From Alphaproteobacteria bacterium (lineage in GTDB: Bacteria > Pseudomonadota > Alphaproteobacteria > Caulobacterales > Hyphomonadaceae), in the NCBI GenBank assembly GCA_016125405.1, contig WGLW01000032.1, positions 39,537 to 103,536 of the forward strand: a stretch of DNA of 64,000 nucleotides, read 5' to 3'. The notes beneath the pieces were generated by a model. That model made no database searches. It was not told the DNA's origin and worked only from the letters and a program-made list of their open reading frames with translations. A program made the position numbers and the translations under genes. Shown piece after piece: positions 44,283 through 53,548 of this stretch; positions within the stretch are counted from its first letter, which is position 1, and each line of letters begins with the position of its first letter.

Positions 44283-46271
44283 ATGGCCAAGAACTCTCAG
44301 GCGCGCCTGTTCGAGACGTCCGCCGCCGACAAGGCGAGCGGCTATTCGGCCAAGGACATCGAGGTCCTGGAAGGCCTCGAACCCGTCCGCAAGCGCCCCG
44401 GCATGTATATCGGCGGCACGGACGAGCGCGCCTATCACCACCTCTTCGCCGAAGTGCTCGACAATGCGATCGACGAAGCGGTGGCCGGCCATGCCTCGAA
44501 GATCGATGTTAGGCTCGACGCCGACGGCTTCGTCAGCGTGCGTGACGACGGGCGCGGCATCCCGATAGGCCTGCATCCGAAATTCAAGAACAAGACGGCG
44601 CTCGAAGTCATCATGACGATGCTTCACTCGGGCGGAAAATTTTCGAACAAGGCCTACCAGACCGCCGGCGGCCTGCACGGCGTGGGCGTGTCGGTCGTCA
44701 ACGCGCTGTCGGATCGCGTCGAGGTCGAGATCGCCGTTGACCGCAAGCTCTACGAGCAGACCTATTCGCGCGGCAAACCGACCTCGAAACTAAAGCTGAA
44801 GGGCGCAGCACCCAACCGGCGCGGCACGCAGATCCGCTTCCATCCGGACCCGCAGATCTTCGGCGACAAGCTGCACTTCAAACCCGCGCGGCTCTACGCC
44901 ATGGCGCGCTCGAAAGCCTATCTCAGCCGTGCGGCCGAGATCCGCTGGTCCTGCGATCCGAAACTCCTGAAGGACGACGACAAGACGCCGGCCGAAGCGA
45001 CGCTGAGCTATCCCAACGGCCTTGCCGACATGCTCGCCGAAGCCGCCGAAGGCGCCGAGCGCGTCCTGCCGACGGCGTTTTCCGGGCGCGTGGAGATGGA
45101 CCAGGGCGCAGCCGTGGAGTGGGCCATCGTCTGGAGCGCCAACGGGTTTGGCGAGGCCGACGGCTTCACCCGCTCCTACTGCAACACCATTCCGACGCCT
45201 GAAGGCGGAACGCACGAGGCCGGCATGCGCTCGGCTCTCACCAAGGCGCTGCGCGCCTATGGCGACATGACCAGCGTGAAGAAGGCGAGCGTGATCACCG
45301 CCGACGACGTGCTCGGCACGGCCGGCGCCCTGCTCTCCGTGTTCATCCGCAACCCGGAATTCGTCGGCCAGACGAAAGAGAAGCTATCCACCCAGGACGC
45401 CTTCCGTATCACCGAAAACGCGATGCGCGACCGCTTTGACCACTGGCTGACGGCCTCGCCGAAAGAGGCCTCGCGCCTGCTCGACTGGGCCATCGGCCAG
45501 GCCGACGACCGCATGAAGCGGCGCAAGGACAAGGATGTCGCCCGCCAGTCCGCGACGCGGAAACTGCGCCTGCCCGGCAAGCTGGCGGATTGTTCCGACG
45601 CTTCCGCGCAAGGCACGGAAATCTTCATCGTCGAAGGCGACAGCGCCGGCGGGTCGGCCAAGCAGGCGCGCGATCGCGCGACCCAGGCGATCCTTCCCTT
45701 GCGCGGCAAGATCCTCAACGTCGCCAGCGCCGGCGACGAGAAGCTGTCGAACAACAAGGAGCTTTCCGATCTCGCCCTCGCGCTCGGCTGCGGGCTCGGC
45801 CATCGCTTCAAGGTCGAGGACCTGCGCTATGAGCGGGTCATCATCATGACCGACGCCGATGTCGACGGCGCCCACATCGCCGCGCTTCTGATCACCTTCT
45901 TCTATCGCCAGACGCCGGGCCTCATCGACAGCGGCCGCCTCTATCTCGCCCAGCCGCCGCTCTACCGCATCAGCCAGGGCGGAAAGTCGCTCTATGCCCG
46001 CGACGACGCGCACAAGGACGAGATCCTGGCCACGGAATTCAAGGGCCGGAAGCCGGAAGTGGGGCGCTTCAAGGGCCTCGGCGAGATGATGCCCTCGCAG
46101 CTCAAGGAAACCACGATGAACCCGGCGACGCGCACGCTGGCCCGTGTCGCCCTGCCCAAAGGGCTGAAGGAGCCGGAAAAACTGGTCGAAACCCTGATGG
46201 GCAAGCGCGCCGACCTGCGTTTCCAGTATATCCAGAACAACGCCAAATTCGTGGATGAGCTGGACGTTTAG
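44283..46271 (+). CDS. parE: DNA topoisomerase IV subunit B (ParE)
   Basis: 662 residues, shorter than GyrB and lacking its extra domain, as expected of ParE. The GHKL ATPase begins with KDIEVLEGLEPVRKRPGMYI and has LDNAIDEAVAGHASK and GGLHGVGVSVVNALS. The Toprim domain has IVEGDSAGGSAKQARDR and the DTDVDG-like metal site TDADVDGAHIAALL. With ParC it decatenates chromosomes. The start has no strong ribosome site. ParC is not in the window. Confidence 0.95.
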   Translation: MAKNSQARLFETSAADKASGYSAKDIEVLEGLEPVRKRPGMYIGGTDERAYHHLFAEVLDNAIDEAVAGHASKIDVRLDADGFVSVRDDGRGIPIGLHPKFKNKTALEVIMTMLHSGGKFSNKAYQTAGGLHGVGVSVVNALSDRVEVEIAVDRKLYEQTYSRGKPTSKLKLKGAAPNRRGTQIRFHPDPQIFGDKLHFKPARLYAMARSKAYLSRAAEIRWSCDPKLLKDDDKTPAEATLSYPNGLADMLAEAAEGAERVLPTAFSGRVEMDQGAAVEWAIVWSANGFGEADGFTRSYCNTIPTPEGGTHEAGMRSALTKALRAYGDMTSVKKASVITADDVLGTAGALLSVFIRNPEFVGQTKEKLSTQDAFRITENAMRDRFDHWLTASPKEASRLLDWAIGQADDRMKRRKDKDVARQSATRKLRLPGKLADCSDASAQGTEIFIVEGDSAGGSAKQARDRATQAILPLRGKILNVASAGDEKLSNNKELSDLALALGCGLGHRFKVEDLRYERVIIMTDADVDGAHIAALLITFFYRQTPGLIDSGRLYLAQPPLYRISQGGKSLYARDDAHKDEILATEFKGRKPEVGRFKGLGEMMPSQLKETTMNPATRTLARVALPKGLKEPEKLVETLMGKRADLRFQYIQNNAKFVDELDV

Positions 46272-46338
46272 AGTCCACCACGGCCCGGACCGCTCAAATC
46301 CGCGTTTTGCTGGGGTTTTGGCCGGTTGATACCGCCCC

Positions 46339-46376
46339 GGAGCATTGACTTCGGGGCTTCCAGCCCGCATTGCTCC
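46339..46376 (+). other. Stem-loop in the leader of the DEAD-box helicase gene
   Basis: An outer GGAGCA / TGCTCC pairing encloses an inner GGGCT / AGCCC hairpin with a three-base loop. It sits about 70 bases before the helicase ATG in a 175-bp leader. Structured leaders are common in cold-induced RNA helicase genes; a role here is speculation. Confidence 0.4.
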
Positions 46377-46446
46377 GCCCAGTTCCGGACAGCGCACGTG
46401 GAGATTCGCTCGCGGCGTCGCCGCCGGGCCGGTTAAAGACAAACTG

Positions 46447-48021
46447 ATGACGTTTGACGAGCTGAGCCTCGACCCCCGTATCCTGAGCGCCGTTTCGGCC
46501 GCCGGATACACGAACCCGACACCGATCCAGGAACAGGGCATTCCCGCCGTTCTTGGCGGCCGGGACGTGACGGGTATCGCCCAGACCGGCACGGGCAAGA
46601 CCGCGGCCTTCGTGCTGCCGATGATCCACAAGCTGGGCCAGGGCCGCGCCAAGGCGCGCATGCCGCGCTCGCTGATCCTCGAGCCCACGCGCGAACTCGC
46701 CGCCCAGGTCGCTGAACAGTTCGAGAAATACGGCGCCAATTACAAGCTCAACATGGCGCTGCTGATCGGCGGCGTATCGTTCGGCGACCAGGACAAGAAA
46801 CTCACTGCCGGCGTGGACGTGCTGATCGCAACACCCGGCCGCCTGATGGACCATTTCGAGCGCGGCAAGCTGCTGATGACCGGCGTGCAGATGCTGGTGA
46901 TCGACGAGGCGGACCGGATGCTCGACATGGGGTTCATCCCCGACATCGAGCGCATCTGCACGATGCTGCCCAAGACCCGCCAGACGATGCTGTTCTCGGC
47001 GACGATGCCGCCCGAGATCACCCGCCTCGCCAAGCAGTTCCAGAAGGACCCGGTGCGGATCGAGGTCTCGAGGCCGGCGACTGCGGCGACGACGATTACC
47101 CAGTATTTCACCCACTGCCCCTCCAACGAGGACACGATCAAGCGCGCCGTCCTGCGCAGCATCGTGAAGGCGCGCCTGACGGACCAGGCCATCGTGTTCT
47201 GCAACCGCAAGCGCGAGGTCGACGTCGTCGCCAAGTCGCTGGCGAGCCACGGCTTCGACGCGGCGCCGATCCATGGCGACCTGCCCCAGTCCGTGCGCAT
47301 GGCGACGCTGGACCGCTTCCGCAACAAGGATCTCAAGATCCTTGTCGCCTCGGACGTGGCGGCGCGCGGCCTGGACATTCCGGAAGTCAGCCAGGTGTTC
47401 AACTACGCCCCGCCGCCAAATTCCGACGACTACGTCCACCGTATCGGCCGCACGGGCCGCGCCGGACGCACGGGCGAGAGCTTCACCATCGTCTCGCCTG
47501 GCGACTCCCGGCTCTGGGATGCCGTGCTGAAGCGCATCGGCAAGGACGTTGAGGAATACCGCCCGGAAGGCATGGACGAAGCGGTCAGCGAAGCACGTGG
47601 CCGTGGCCCGGCGCCGCGCCGCGACCGGTTCGACCGTGGAGATCGCGGGCGTGGCGGCCGCCGTGGCAATCGCGAACCTCGCCCCGTCGAAGAGGCGACG
47701 CCGACAGCCGAGGCGCCAACCGCTTCAGAGGCGGAAGAAGCGCCCACCGAAGCGGATGCTGCGACCGAGACGCCAACTTCCGACGAGCCCCGCAAGGAGA
47801 GCGGCCGGCGGCGCAGCCGCGGCCGGGACCGCAAGCGCGGCCAATCGTCCGCACCGAAGGCCGGGTCCGAGACGGAACAGGCTTCCGAGGCCGCCGAACC
47901 GGCCCGTTCCCGCCGCCGCGATTCGGATGAGCCCGAAGGCCGGGAGCCAAAGTTCAAGGGCATGGGCGACCATGTGCCCGCCTTCCTGCTGCGGTCCATC
48001 GAACGCAAGCAGGACGCCTGA
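46447..48021 (+). CDS. DEAD-box RNA helicase (RhlE-like)
   Basis: 524 residues. All helicase motifs are visible: Q motif (GYTNPTPIQEQGIP), motif I AQTGTGKT, Ia PTRELAAQ, II DEAD (VIDEADRMLDMGF), III SAT, IV IVFCNRK, V ARGLDIP and VI HRIGRTGRAGRTG. Residues 380-505 are a low-complexity tail rich in Arg, Gly, Glu and Ala that should bind RNA, closing with FKGMGDHVPAFLLRS, an ending common in alphaproteobacterial homologs. It remodels RNA in ribosome assembly or decay. Confidence 0.93.
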   Translation: MTFDELSLDPRILSAVSAAGYTNPTPIQEQGIPAVLGGRDVTGIAQTGTGKTAAFVLPMIHKLGQGRAKARMPRSLILEPTRELAAQVAEQFEKYGANYKLNMALLIGGVSFGDQDKKLTAGVDVLIATPGRLMDHFERGKLLMTGVQMLVIDEADRMLDMGFIPDIERICTMLPKTRQTMLFSATMPPEITRLAKQFQKDPVRIEVSRPATAATTITQYFTHCPSNEDTIKRAVLRSIVKARLTDQAIVFCNRKREVDVVAKSLASHGFDAAPIHGDLPQSVRMATLDRFRNKDLKILVASDVAARGLDIPEVSQVFNYAPPPNSDDYVHRIGRTGRAGRTGESFTIVSPGDSRLWDAVLKRIGKDVEEYRPEGMDEAVSEARGRGPAPRRDRFDRGDRGRGGRRGNREPRPVEEATPTAEAPTASEAEEAPTEADAATETPTSDEPRKESGRRRSRGRDRKRGQSSAPKAGSETEQASEAAEPARSRRRDSDEPEGREPKFKGMGDHVPAFLLRSIERKQDA

Positions 48022-48150
48022 ATACCGGCGGGCCGGCGCGGCTTCCGTTAAGGGAAGCCGGGATTTTAGCCCTTCCGTAACAGCTTCTGTTCACTGTTCC
48101 GTAATTCGATCGGTGCGCCAGCCGCGAACCGAGATGGAGGGTGGCGACAG

Positions 48151-49209
48151 ATGTTGAATAACGAGCTCACGGGTCCAGCCGGCGTCGCCCTGGGACACCG
48201 GACGATCGACGAGATCGGTCGCCAGGAACTCGCGGTCAGCCCGCAGAACTACGAAGTCTGGCTCAGCTACCTCACCCATTCCTCGCCGGATCTGAAGCAG
48301 GCGATTGATGCGCTGCTCGCCCTGGGCCGCCCGATCAATTCCGGCGACATGGAAGACCTGTACGAGCGCTTCTTCTCGACGACGCATCTTTCCACGCAGG
48401 TGATGGAAACCGGCTCGCGCATCGCGCACGAGATTGCGGATGCGCTGGACGCACTGAAGAAGGCCGGGGCGACCACTGAACGCTATGGCGTCACCCTCAA
48501 CACCGCCGCTGAATCTCTCAGGTCGGCGACGCTGGACGACTCTGCCCTCAAGCGCCTGGTCACCGTTCTCGCCAGCGCGACGACGGAGATGTCGAAGCAG
48601 AACTCCTCGCTCTCCACCAAGCTGGCGCAATCCTCGCAGGAAATGGAAAAATTGCGCACCTCGCTTCGTCAGGCGCGCGCCGAGGCGCTGACCGACGCCC
48701 TTACCGGCATCGCCAACCGCAAGCTGTTCGACGAAACGCTGCGCCTGCGCAAGGAAGAAGCCGACAACGAACACACGGATCTTTGCCTGGTCATCGCCGA
48801 CATCGACCATTTCAAAAGCTTCAACGACAGCTGGGGCCATCAGACCGGCGATCAGGTAATCCGCTTCGTCGCATCAGCGCTCACCAAATTCGCCCTGCCG
48901 GACCACCTAGTGGCGCGCTATGGCGGTGAAGAGTTCGCCGTCGTCATGCCACGCACGACGCTGACCCAGGCCGCGCGTATCGCGGACCAGATCCGCTCGG
49001 CCATCGAAGCCAAGCGCCTCGTACGCCGCTCGACCAACGAAACGATCGGCGCCGTCACCGTGTCGTTCGGTGTTGCCCTATACGCCAGCGGCGAAACGGT
49101 GAACCAGCTAATCGCGCGTGCGGACGAATGCCTCTATCTCTCCAAGCGCAACGGTCGGAACCGCGTGACGCTGGATACGACGCTGCCTGCGGCCTCCGAC
49201 GCCGCCTAG
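48151..49209 (+). CDS. GGDEF-domain diguanylate cyclase
   Basis: 352 residues. The N-terminal 180 residues are helical with no membrane segment or recognised sensor, ending in a coiled coil (SLSTKLAQSSQEMEKLRTSL) that may drive dimerisation. The GGDEF domain follows: LTDALTGIANRKLFDE, IADIDHFKSFNDSWGHQTGD, and the active-site signature GGEEF in VARYGGEEFAVVM. The usual RxxD inhibitory site is replaced by LPDH, so feedback inhibition by c-di-GMP is unlikely through that site. It should make c-di-GMP in the cytoplasm. Confidence 0.92.
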   Translation: MLNNELTGPAGVALGHRTIDEIGRQELAVSPQNYEVWLSYLTHSSPDLKQAIDALLALGRPINSGDMEDLYERFFSTTHLSTQVMETGSRIAHEIADALDALKKAGATTERYGVTLNTAAESLRSATLDDSALKRLVTVLASATTEMSKQNSSLSTKLAQSSQEMEKLRTSLRQARAEALTDALTGIANRKLFDETLRLRKEEADNEHTDLCLVIADIDHFKSFNDSWGHQTGDQVIRFVASALTKFALPDHLVARYGGEEFAVVMPRTTLTQAARIADQIRSAIEAKRLVRRSTNETIGAVTVSFGVALYASGETVNQLIARADECLYLSKRNGRNRVTLDTTLPAASDAA

Positions 49210-49859
49210 CCGGTCACCACCGCCAGCAGATATCCGTCATACCCCTTGTCGCCGACCGTCTGAATTGCGGTCGCGGAGACACGCGGTTCACTGGCGATCA
49301 AATCAAACATGCGGCGCACGCCCTGAACCTGCGCATTGCCTTTCGGATCGATCACCTTTCCTTCGCGAACGACATTGTCGACGATGATGACGGAGCCCTT
49401 GCGTGAAAGCCGCAGGGCGTGGGCGAAATACTCCGCGTTGCTCTCCTTGTCGGCGTCGATGAAGGAGAGGTCGAACGGGCCTTCCAGCTTGGGCAGCAAG
49501 TCGATCGCCGGGCCCACGCGGACATCGACCTTCGACCCCAGACCGGCACGCTCGATATTGCCGCGCGCCACCTCTGCATGTTTCGGATCGATTTCGAGCG
49601 AGATCAGCTGGCCATCCGCCGGCAGCGCCCGCGCCATCCAGATCGACGAATACCCGCCCAGCGTGCCCACTTCCAGAATTCGCCTGGCGCCAATCGACAG
49701 CGCCGTCAGATAGAGCTGCTTGCCTTGCGCGGCTGAGACAGCAATCGGCGGCAACCCCGCAGCGCGACTGTCATGCAGCGCCTGTTCAAGCGCCTCGTCT
49801 GGCTGGACAAGCGTTTCGCCAATGTAGGCGTCGACGTTCCGCCAGATCTTTTCGCTCAT
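49206..49859 (-). CDS. Class I SAM-dependent O-methyltransferase
   Basis: 217 residues of the catechol O-methyltransferase-like family 3. SAM site ILEVGTLGGYSSIWMARALP, then ISLEIDPKHAEVARGNIERA, and the metal-binding FDLSFIDADKESNAEYFAHA with IVDNVVREGKV. It methylates a catechol-type or related hydroxyl; substrate unknown. The start overlaps the TfoX-like gene stop (ATGA), so it is the last gene of the SUF-side transcript. It converges with the GGDEF gene. Confidence 0.9.
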   Translation of the reverse strand: MSEKIWRNVDAYIGETLVQPDEALEQALHDSRAAGLPPIAVSAAQGKQLYLTALSIGARRILEVGTLGGYSSIWMARALPADGQLISLEIDPKHAEVARGNIERAGLGSKVDVRVGPAIDLLPKLEGPFDLSFIDADKESNAEYFAHALRLSRKGSVIIVDNVVREGKVIDPKGNAQVQGVRRMFDLIASEPRVSATAIQTVGDKGYDGYLLAVVTG

Positions 49860-50266
49860 GCCCTGGGTCGCCTGCTTGGCGGCGCCTTGCGCGGCGCCGG
49901 CGATTTACGTGGCTTTTTCGCCGCCTTCTCGGCCGCAGCGCGAAGCGCAACATCGAACGAACGGCGGGCCAGCTGCACGGTCTCGTCGGGATCGTCCGCT
50001 GCGGTATCCGGCAAGCTCCAGTACCCGATATCACGCACTGTCCCGTCCTTCCTGACGGAATATGACCACGGCCGGCTGCCGCGTTCTTTTAATTCAACGG
50101 CAAACTCCGGGTCCGCCTTCACATAGAAGGTATCGTCATCCAGCACGGCGAAACCCACGCCATCGCAGGTAATCACGGCCCCGCCAAACATGCGCTTGAC
50201 GTGTACGGGACCAAAATCCGTGAGCAGTTCCAGGACGAAATCGATGTAGCCCGGTGAAAGCGACAT
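49856..50266 (-). CDS. TfoX/Sxy N-terminal domain protein
   Basis: 136 residues. The TfoX_N domain is clear: FVLELLTDFGPVHVKRMFGG, then GVGFAVLDDDTFYVKADPE and PWSYSVRKDGTVRDIGYWSL. The last 35 residues are a Lys/Arg/Pro/Ala tail (AEKAAKKPRKSPAPRKAPPS) that may contact nucleic acid. TfoX is a competence activator in Haemophilus, but stand-alone N-terminal domains are widespread with unknown roles. It lies 56 bases downstream of sufA. Confidence 0.85.
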   Translation of the reverse strand: MSLSPGYIDFVLELLTDFGPVHVKRMFGGAVITCDGVGFAVLDDDTFYVKADPEFAVELKERGSRPWSYSVRKDGTVRDIGYWSLPDTAADDPDETVQLARRSFDVALRAAAEKAAKKPRKSPAPRKAPPSRRPRA

Positions 50267-50322
50267 GGGCGCACCCTAGCCCGTTCGGCCCCGCGCCTGA
50301 AGCAACAATGATGGGATGACTG

Positions 50323-50682
50323 CTATTCGGCCGCCGCCGGCACGATGGTCACGCTTTCACCGCAGCCACACGCGTCCGTCTGGTTGGGGTTGCGGAAGAC
50401 GAACTTGGAATGAAGATCCGTCGTCTCGTAATCGATCTCCGAGCCCAGCAGGAACAGCACCGCCTTGCCGTCGATGATGATCTCGACGTCCTTGTCGGAA
50501 ACGCGTTCGTCCAGCGGTTCGGGCGCCTCGGCATAACCCATGGTATATTCCATGCCCGCGCAGCCGGCGTTCTTGACGCCAACGCGAAGGAAACCCGCGC
50601 CCTTGTCGGCCATGACTTCCCGCACGCGCGCGGCGGCGGCGTCAGTCAGGCTTACAACCTTGGGGCGGGGACGTCTGGCCAT
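50323..50682 (-). CDS. sufA: Iron-sulfur cluster A-type carrier (SufA/ErpA/IscA family)
   Basis: 119 residues. The three conserved cluster-binding cysteines are Cys41 (NAGCAG) and Cys105/Cys107 (TDACGCGES). Between them is the typical VLFLLGSEIDYETTDLHSKF stretch. A-type carriers accept clusters from the SufBCD scaffold and pass them to client proteins. It is placed last of the core suf genes, 30 bases after sufT. SufA, IscA and ErpA cannot be separated by sequence alone; context favours SufA. Confidence 0.92.
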   Translation of the reverse strand: MARRPRPKVVSLTDAAAARVREVMADKGAGFLRVGVKNAGCAGMEYTMGYAEAPEPLDERVSDKDVEIIIDGKAVLFLLGSEIDYETTDLHSKFVFRNPNQTDACGCGESVTIVPAAAE

Positions 50683-50711
50683 GATCTCTAGATGATTACC
50701 CGGTGGGTCCC

Positions 50712-51101
50712 TTACAACATGTTGAGCTGGAGCCGGGCCTCGTCGGACATGCGTGACGGGTCCCAGGGGGGATCGAATACGATGGTGGCCTTGGCCGACT
50801 TCACGCCCTCGACCTTGCGTGCGGCGTCCTCCACCCAGCCCGGCATCTCGCCGGCAACCGGACAGGCCGGCGCCGTCAGCGTCATTTCGATATCGACGTG
50901 CCGGTCGTCATTGATGTCGACCTTGTAGATCAACCCGAGCTCGTAGATGTCGACGGGGATTTCAGGATCGAACACCTGCTTCAGGTTCTGGATCAGATCG
51001 TCCGTGATCCGGTCCAGTTCGGCCTGCGGAATCGGCTCCGCTGCCTCCGTTTGGCCGGGGGCGGTGTCGATCACGTCGCGTTTCAGGTCGTCAGCCATCA
51101 A
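50712..51101 (-). CDS. sufT: SUF system MIP18-family protein SufT (DUF59)
   Basis: 129 residues. The MIP18 (DUF59) core reads LKQVFDPEIPVDIYELGLIY, then MTLTAPACPVAGEMPGWVED with the conserved Cys, and VFDPPWDPSRMSDEARLQL. SufT helps Fe-S maturation, especially for lipoate- and aconitase-type clients. The N-terminal 35 residues form an acidic extension. Two ATGs are adjacent at the start. It lies six bases after sufS. Confidence 0.93.
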   Translation of the reverse strand: MMADDLKRDVIDTAPGQTEAAEPIPQAELDRITDDLIQNLKQVFDPEIPVDIYELGLIYKVDINDDRHVDIEMTLTAPACPVAGEMPGWVEDAARKVEGVKSAKATIVFDPPWDPSRMSDEARLQLNML

Positions 51102-51107
51102 GCCACT

Positions 51108-52328
51108 CTATGACAGCATCGCCCGGGCCTTGGAAAGCGCCTCGACGAAGGCGTCGACTTCCTCGGCTGTATTATACAGGCCAAAGCTTGCCCGAGCGGT
51201 AGCACTAACCCCTAAATGGGACATCAAGGGCTGGGCGCAATGATGGCCGGCCCGAATCGCCACCCCCTGCCGGTCCAGTATCTGGGCGATGTCGTGCGGA
51301 TGGGCGCCCTCGATGGAAAAGGTCAACAATGGGCCCTTTCCCGGCGCCGTGCCGTGAATCGTCAGGCCGTTGACGCCCCTCAGCGCCTCCGTGGCGCGCT
51401 CCAGCAACGCCTGCTTGTGGGCGTAGATTGCCTTCCGGTCGAGCGCCTCCAGCCACTCGATGGCCGCCCCCAGCCCGATCGCCTCGATGATCGGCGGCGT
51501 ACCGGCCTCGAAGCGATGCGGCGGCGCGTTGTAGGTGATTTTGTCGCGGGTGACCGTTTCGATCATCTCGCCCCCGCCCTCGAACGGCGGCAGCGCGGCG
51601 AGCTTCCCCGACTTGCCATAAAGCACGCCAATGCCTGTGGGGCCGTAGAGCTTGTGGCTGGAAAACACGTAGAAGTCCGCATCCAGCGCGCGGACATCCA
51701 CGGCGAGGTTCACCACCGCCTGGCACCCGTCCAGCAGCACATCGGCGCCCGCGGCATGAGCCAGTCCGATGGCGCGCTTCACGTCCGGCGCAGTGCCCAG
51801 CACGTTGGACATGTGCGTCAGCGCCAGCATCTTGGTCTTGGGGCCGAGTTGCTGTTCCAGGCTCGCCATGTCGAGCGACCCGTCCGGCATCAACTCCACC
51901 CATTTCAGCATCGCGCCGTGGCGCTCGCGCAGGAAGTTCCACGGCACGATGTTGGAGTGATGCTCCATGATCGAAAGAACGATCTCGTCGCCCGGCTTGA
52001 TCCGCTGGCCCAGCCCGGCCGCGACGATATTGATCCCCTGCGTCGCGCCCTTGGTGAAGATGATCTCTTCACTCGACGCCGCATTCAGCAACCGCCGCGC
52101 CGCCTCGCGCGCGCCCTCGTAGGCCTGCGTCGCCTCGTTCGCCAGCGTGTGGATGCCGCGATGCACGTTGGCGTAGGAGTAGCGCATGACGCGAGCCATC
52201 GCATCGATCACGGCATCCGGTTTCTGCGCGGACGCCGCGTTATCGAAATAGACCAGCGGCTTGCCATTCACCTGCCGCGACAGGATCGGAAACTGCTTGC
52301 GGATCGCTTCAACGTCGAACGCGCTCAT
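51108..52328 (-). CDS. sufS: Cysteine desulfurase SufS
   Basis: 406 residues from the ATG at 52328. It is a group II enzyme: PLP lysine in FSSHKLYGPTGIGVLYG and the active-site cysteine in RAGHHCAQPLMSHLG near residue 360. It takes sulfur from cysteine for cluster assembly, normally with a SufE or SufU partner; neither is in the operon. The start overlaps the sufD stop by four bases. It is the second cysteine desulfurase of this operon. Confidence 0.95.
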   Translation of the reverse strand: MSAFDVEAIRKQFPILSRQVNGKPLVYFDNAASAQKPDAVIDAMARVMRYSYANVHRGIHTLANEATQAYEGAREAARRLLNAASSEEIIFTKGATQGINIVAAGLGQRIKPGDEIVLSIMEHHSNIVPWNFLRERHGAMLKWVELMPDGSLDMASLEQQLGPKTKMLALTHMSNVLGTAPDVKRAIGLAHAAGADVLLDGCQAVVNLAVDVRALDADFYVFSSHKLYGPTGIGVLYGKSGKLAALPPFEGGGEMIETVTRDKITYNAPPHRFEAGTPPIIEAIGLGAAIEWLEALDRKAIYAHKQALLERATEALRGVNGLTIHGTAPGKGPLLTFSIEGAHPHDIAQILDRQGVAIRAGHHCAQPLMSHLGVSATARASFGLYNTAEEVDAFVEALSKARAMLS

Positions 52329-53545
52329 TGCGGCGCCAGCAGCCATTGCCGCGCCTCCGCCGTCAGGATGTCCGCGATTGCCGGATCCGCCGCGCCAAAC
52401 GCTTCGTTGATGAAGCTCTCCGTCAGCATCGCCCGCGCCTCGCGTTCCGGCACGCCGCGCTGGCGAATGTAGAACAGCGCGTCCTCGTCGATAGCGCCGG
52501 CCGTGTTGCCGTGCGCGCACTGCACGTCGTCGGCGTAGATTTCGAGTTCCGGCTTGGCGTTCACTTCGGCGCCGTCTTCCAGCAACAGCGCGTGATGCTC
52601 CATGTTCGCATCGGTCTTCTGCGCATCCCGCGCGACCAGGAACTTGCCCTGGAACACGCCCCTGCCGCCCGCGCGCGCCGCACCTTTCACAATCTGCCGC
52701 GTGACGCACCCCGGCATGTCGTGCCCCACATGGCTGGTGAAATCGACGTGCCGGCCCTTCCCCGCCAGATAGGCGCCGTTGAGGATGGCTTCGGAAGCGC
52801 CGGCGCCATGCGTCACGCGTGTTTCGATCCGCGCCAGCTTGGCTCCAAATCCCAGCGCCGTCTGCACGAGCCTGGCGCCGTGGCCCAGCCAGACCCTGGC
52901 GTTGGCCGCCTGCACCGCCGTGTCCGCGCCAGCCTGATAGACGACGCGATGCAGCGTTGCGTCCGCCTCAAGGCGATAATCCACCAGCACGCTGGAAAAC
53001 CCCGCGCCCGCCACATGGCTTTCCAGCACGCGCGCGGTGACGCCCTTGCGAAGCGTGATCTCGACACGGCGAAACTGCCCGTCGCACCGGCTGTCGAAAT
53101 GCAGCCTGATCGGCTCGACCGTGTCGGAGGAAATATCGAGGCTGGTCACGGCCGGCCCGCTGGCCAGCGCCGCCGTCAGCGCGGCGAGCGGCATGGCGGC
53201 CACATCGCCCGATCCGGCGCCAATCGCCAGTTCATCGATCTTCACCCCCGCCGCGATCCGCCCGCGTGACGGCAGGCCGTCGTCGTAGAAGTAGAGCGAT
53301 CCTTCGGCCTGCGAATGAAACGGATCCGGCGGCTCGGCGACGGTCTTGCACTCCAGCCCCCGCACCGCCGCGCGAACATCGCTCCAGCGCCAGCCTTCGA
53401 CGCGGCGATGCGGCAGGCCGGTTTTCTCGAACGCCTCGATCGCGGCGCGGCGACTGGCGTCGGCGGGAAGGTGCGCGTACCGCTCGATCAGCGCCTGTTC
53501 CTCGGCGCTGCGTGGCGGATGCAGACTGGCGCGCGATGAGGCCAT
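52325..53545 (-). CDS. sufD: Fe-S cluster assembly protein SufD
   Basis: 406 residues, right-handed beta-helix core with the SufBD hallmark VFQGKFLVARDAQKTDANME, then AEVNAKPELEIYADDVQCAH and DALFYIRQRGVPEREARAML. SufD joins SufB and SufC2 to form the scaffold complex and helps iron acquisition. It starts three bases after sufC and overlaps sufS. Confidence 0.95.
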   Translation of the reverse strand: MASSRASLHPPRSAEEQALIERYAHLPADASRRAAIEAFEKTGLPHRRVEGWRWSDVRAAVRGLECKTVAEPPDPFHSQAEGSLYFYDDGLPSRGRIAAGVKIDELAIGAGSGDVAAMPLAALTAALASGPAVTSLDISSDTVEPIRLHFDSRCDGQFRRVEITLRKGVTARVLESHVAGAGFSSVLVDYRLEADATLHRVVYQAGADTAVQAANARVWLGHGARLVQTALGFGAKLARIETRVTHGAGASEAILNGAYLAGKGRHVDFTSHVGHDMPGCVTRQIVKGAARAGGRGVFQGKFLVARDAQKTDANMEHHALLLEDGAEVNAKPELEIYADDVQCAHGNTAGAIDEDALFYIRQRGVPEREARAMLTESFINEAFGAADPAIADILTAEARQWLLAPQ

Positions 53546-53548
53546 GGC

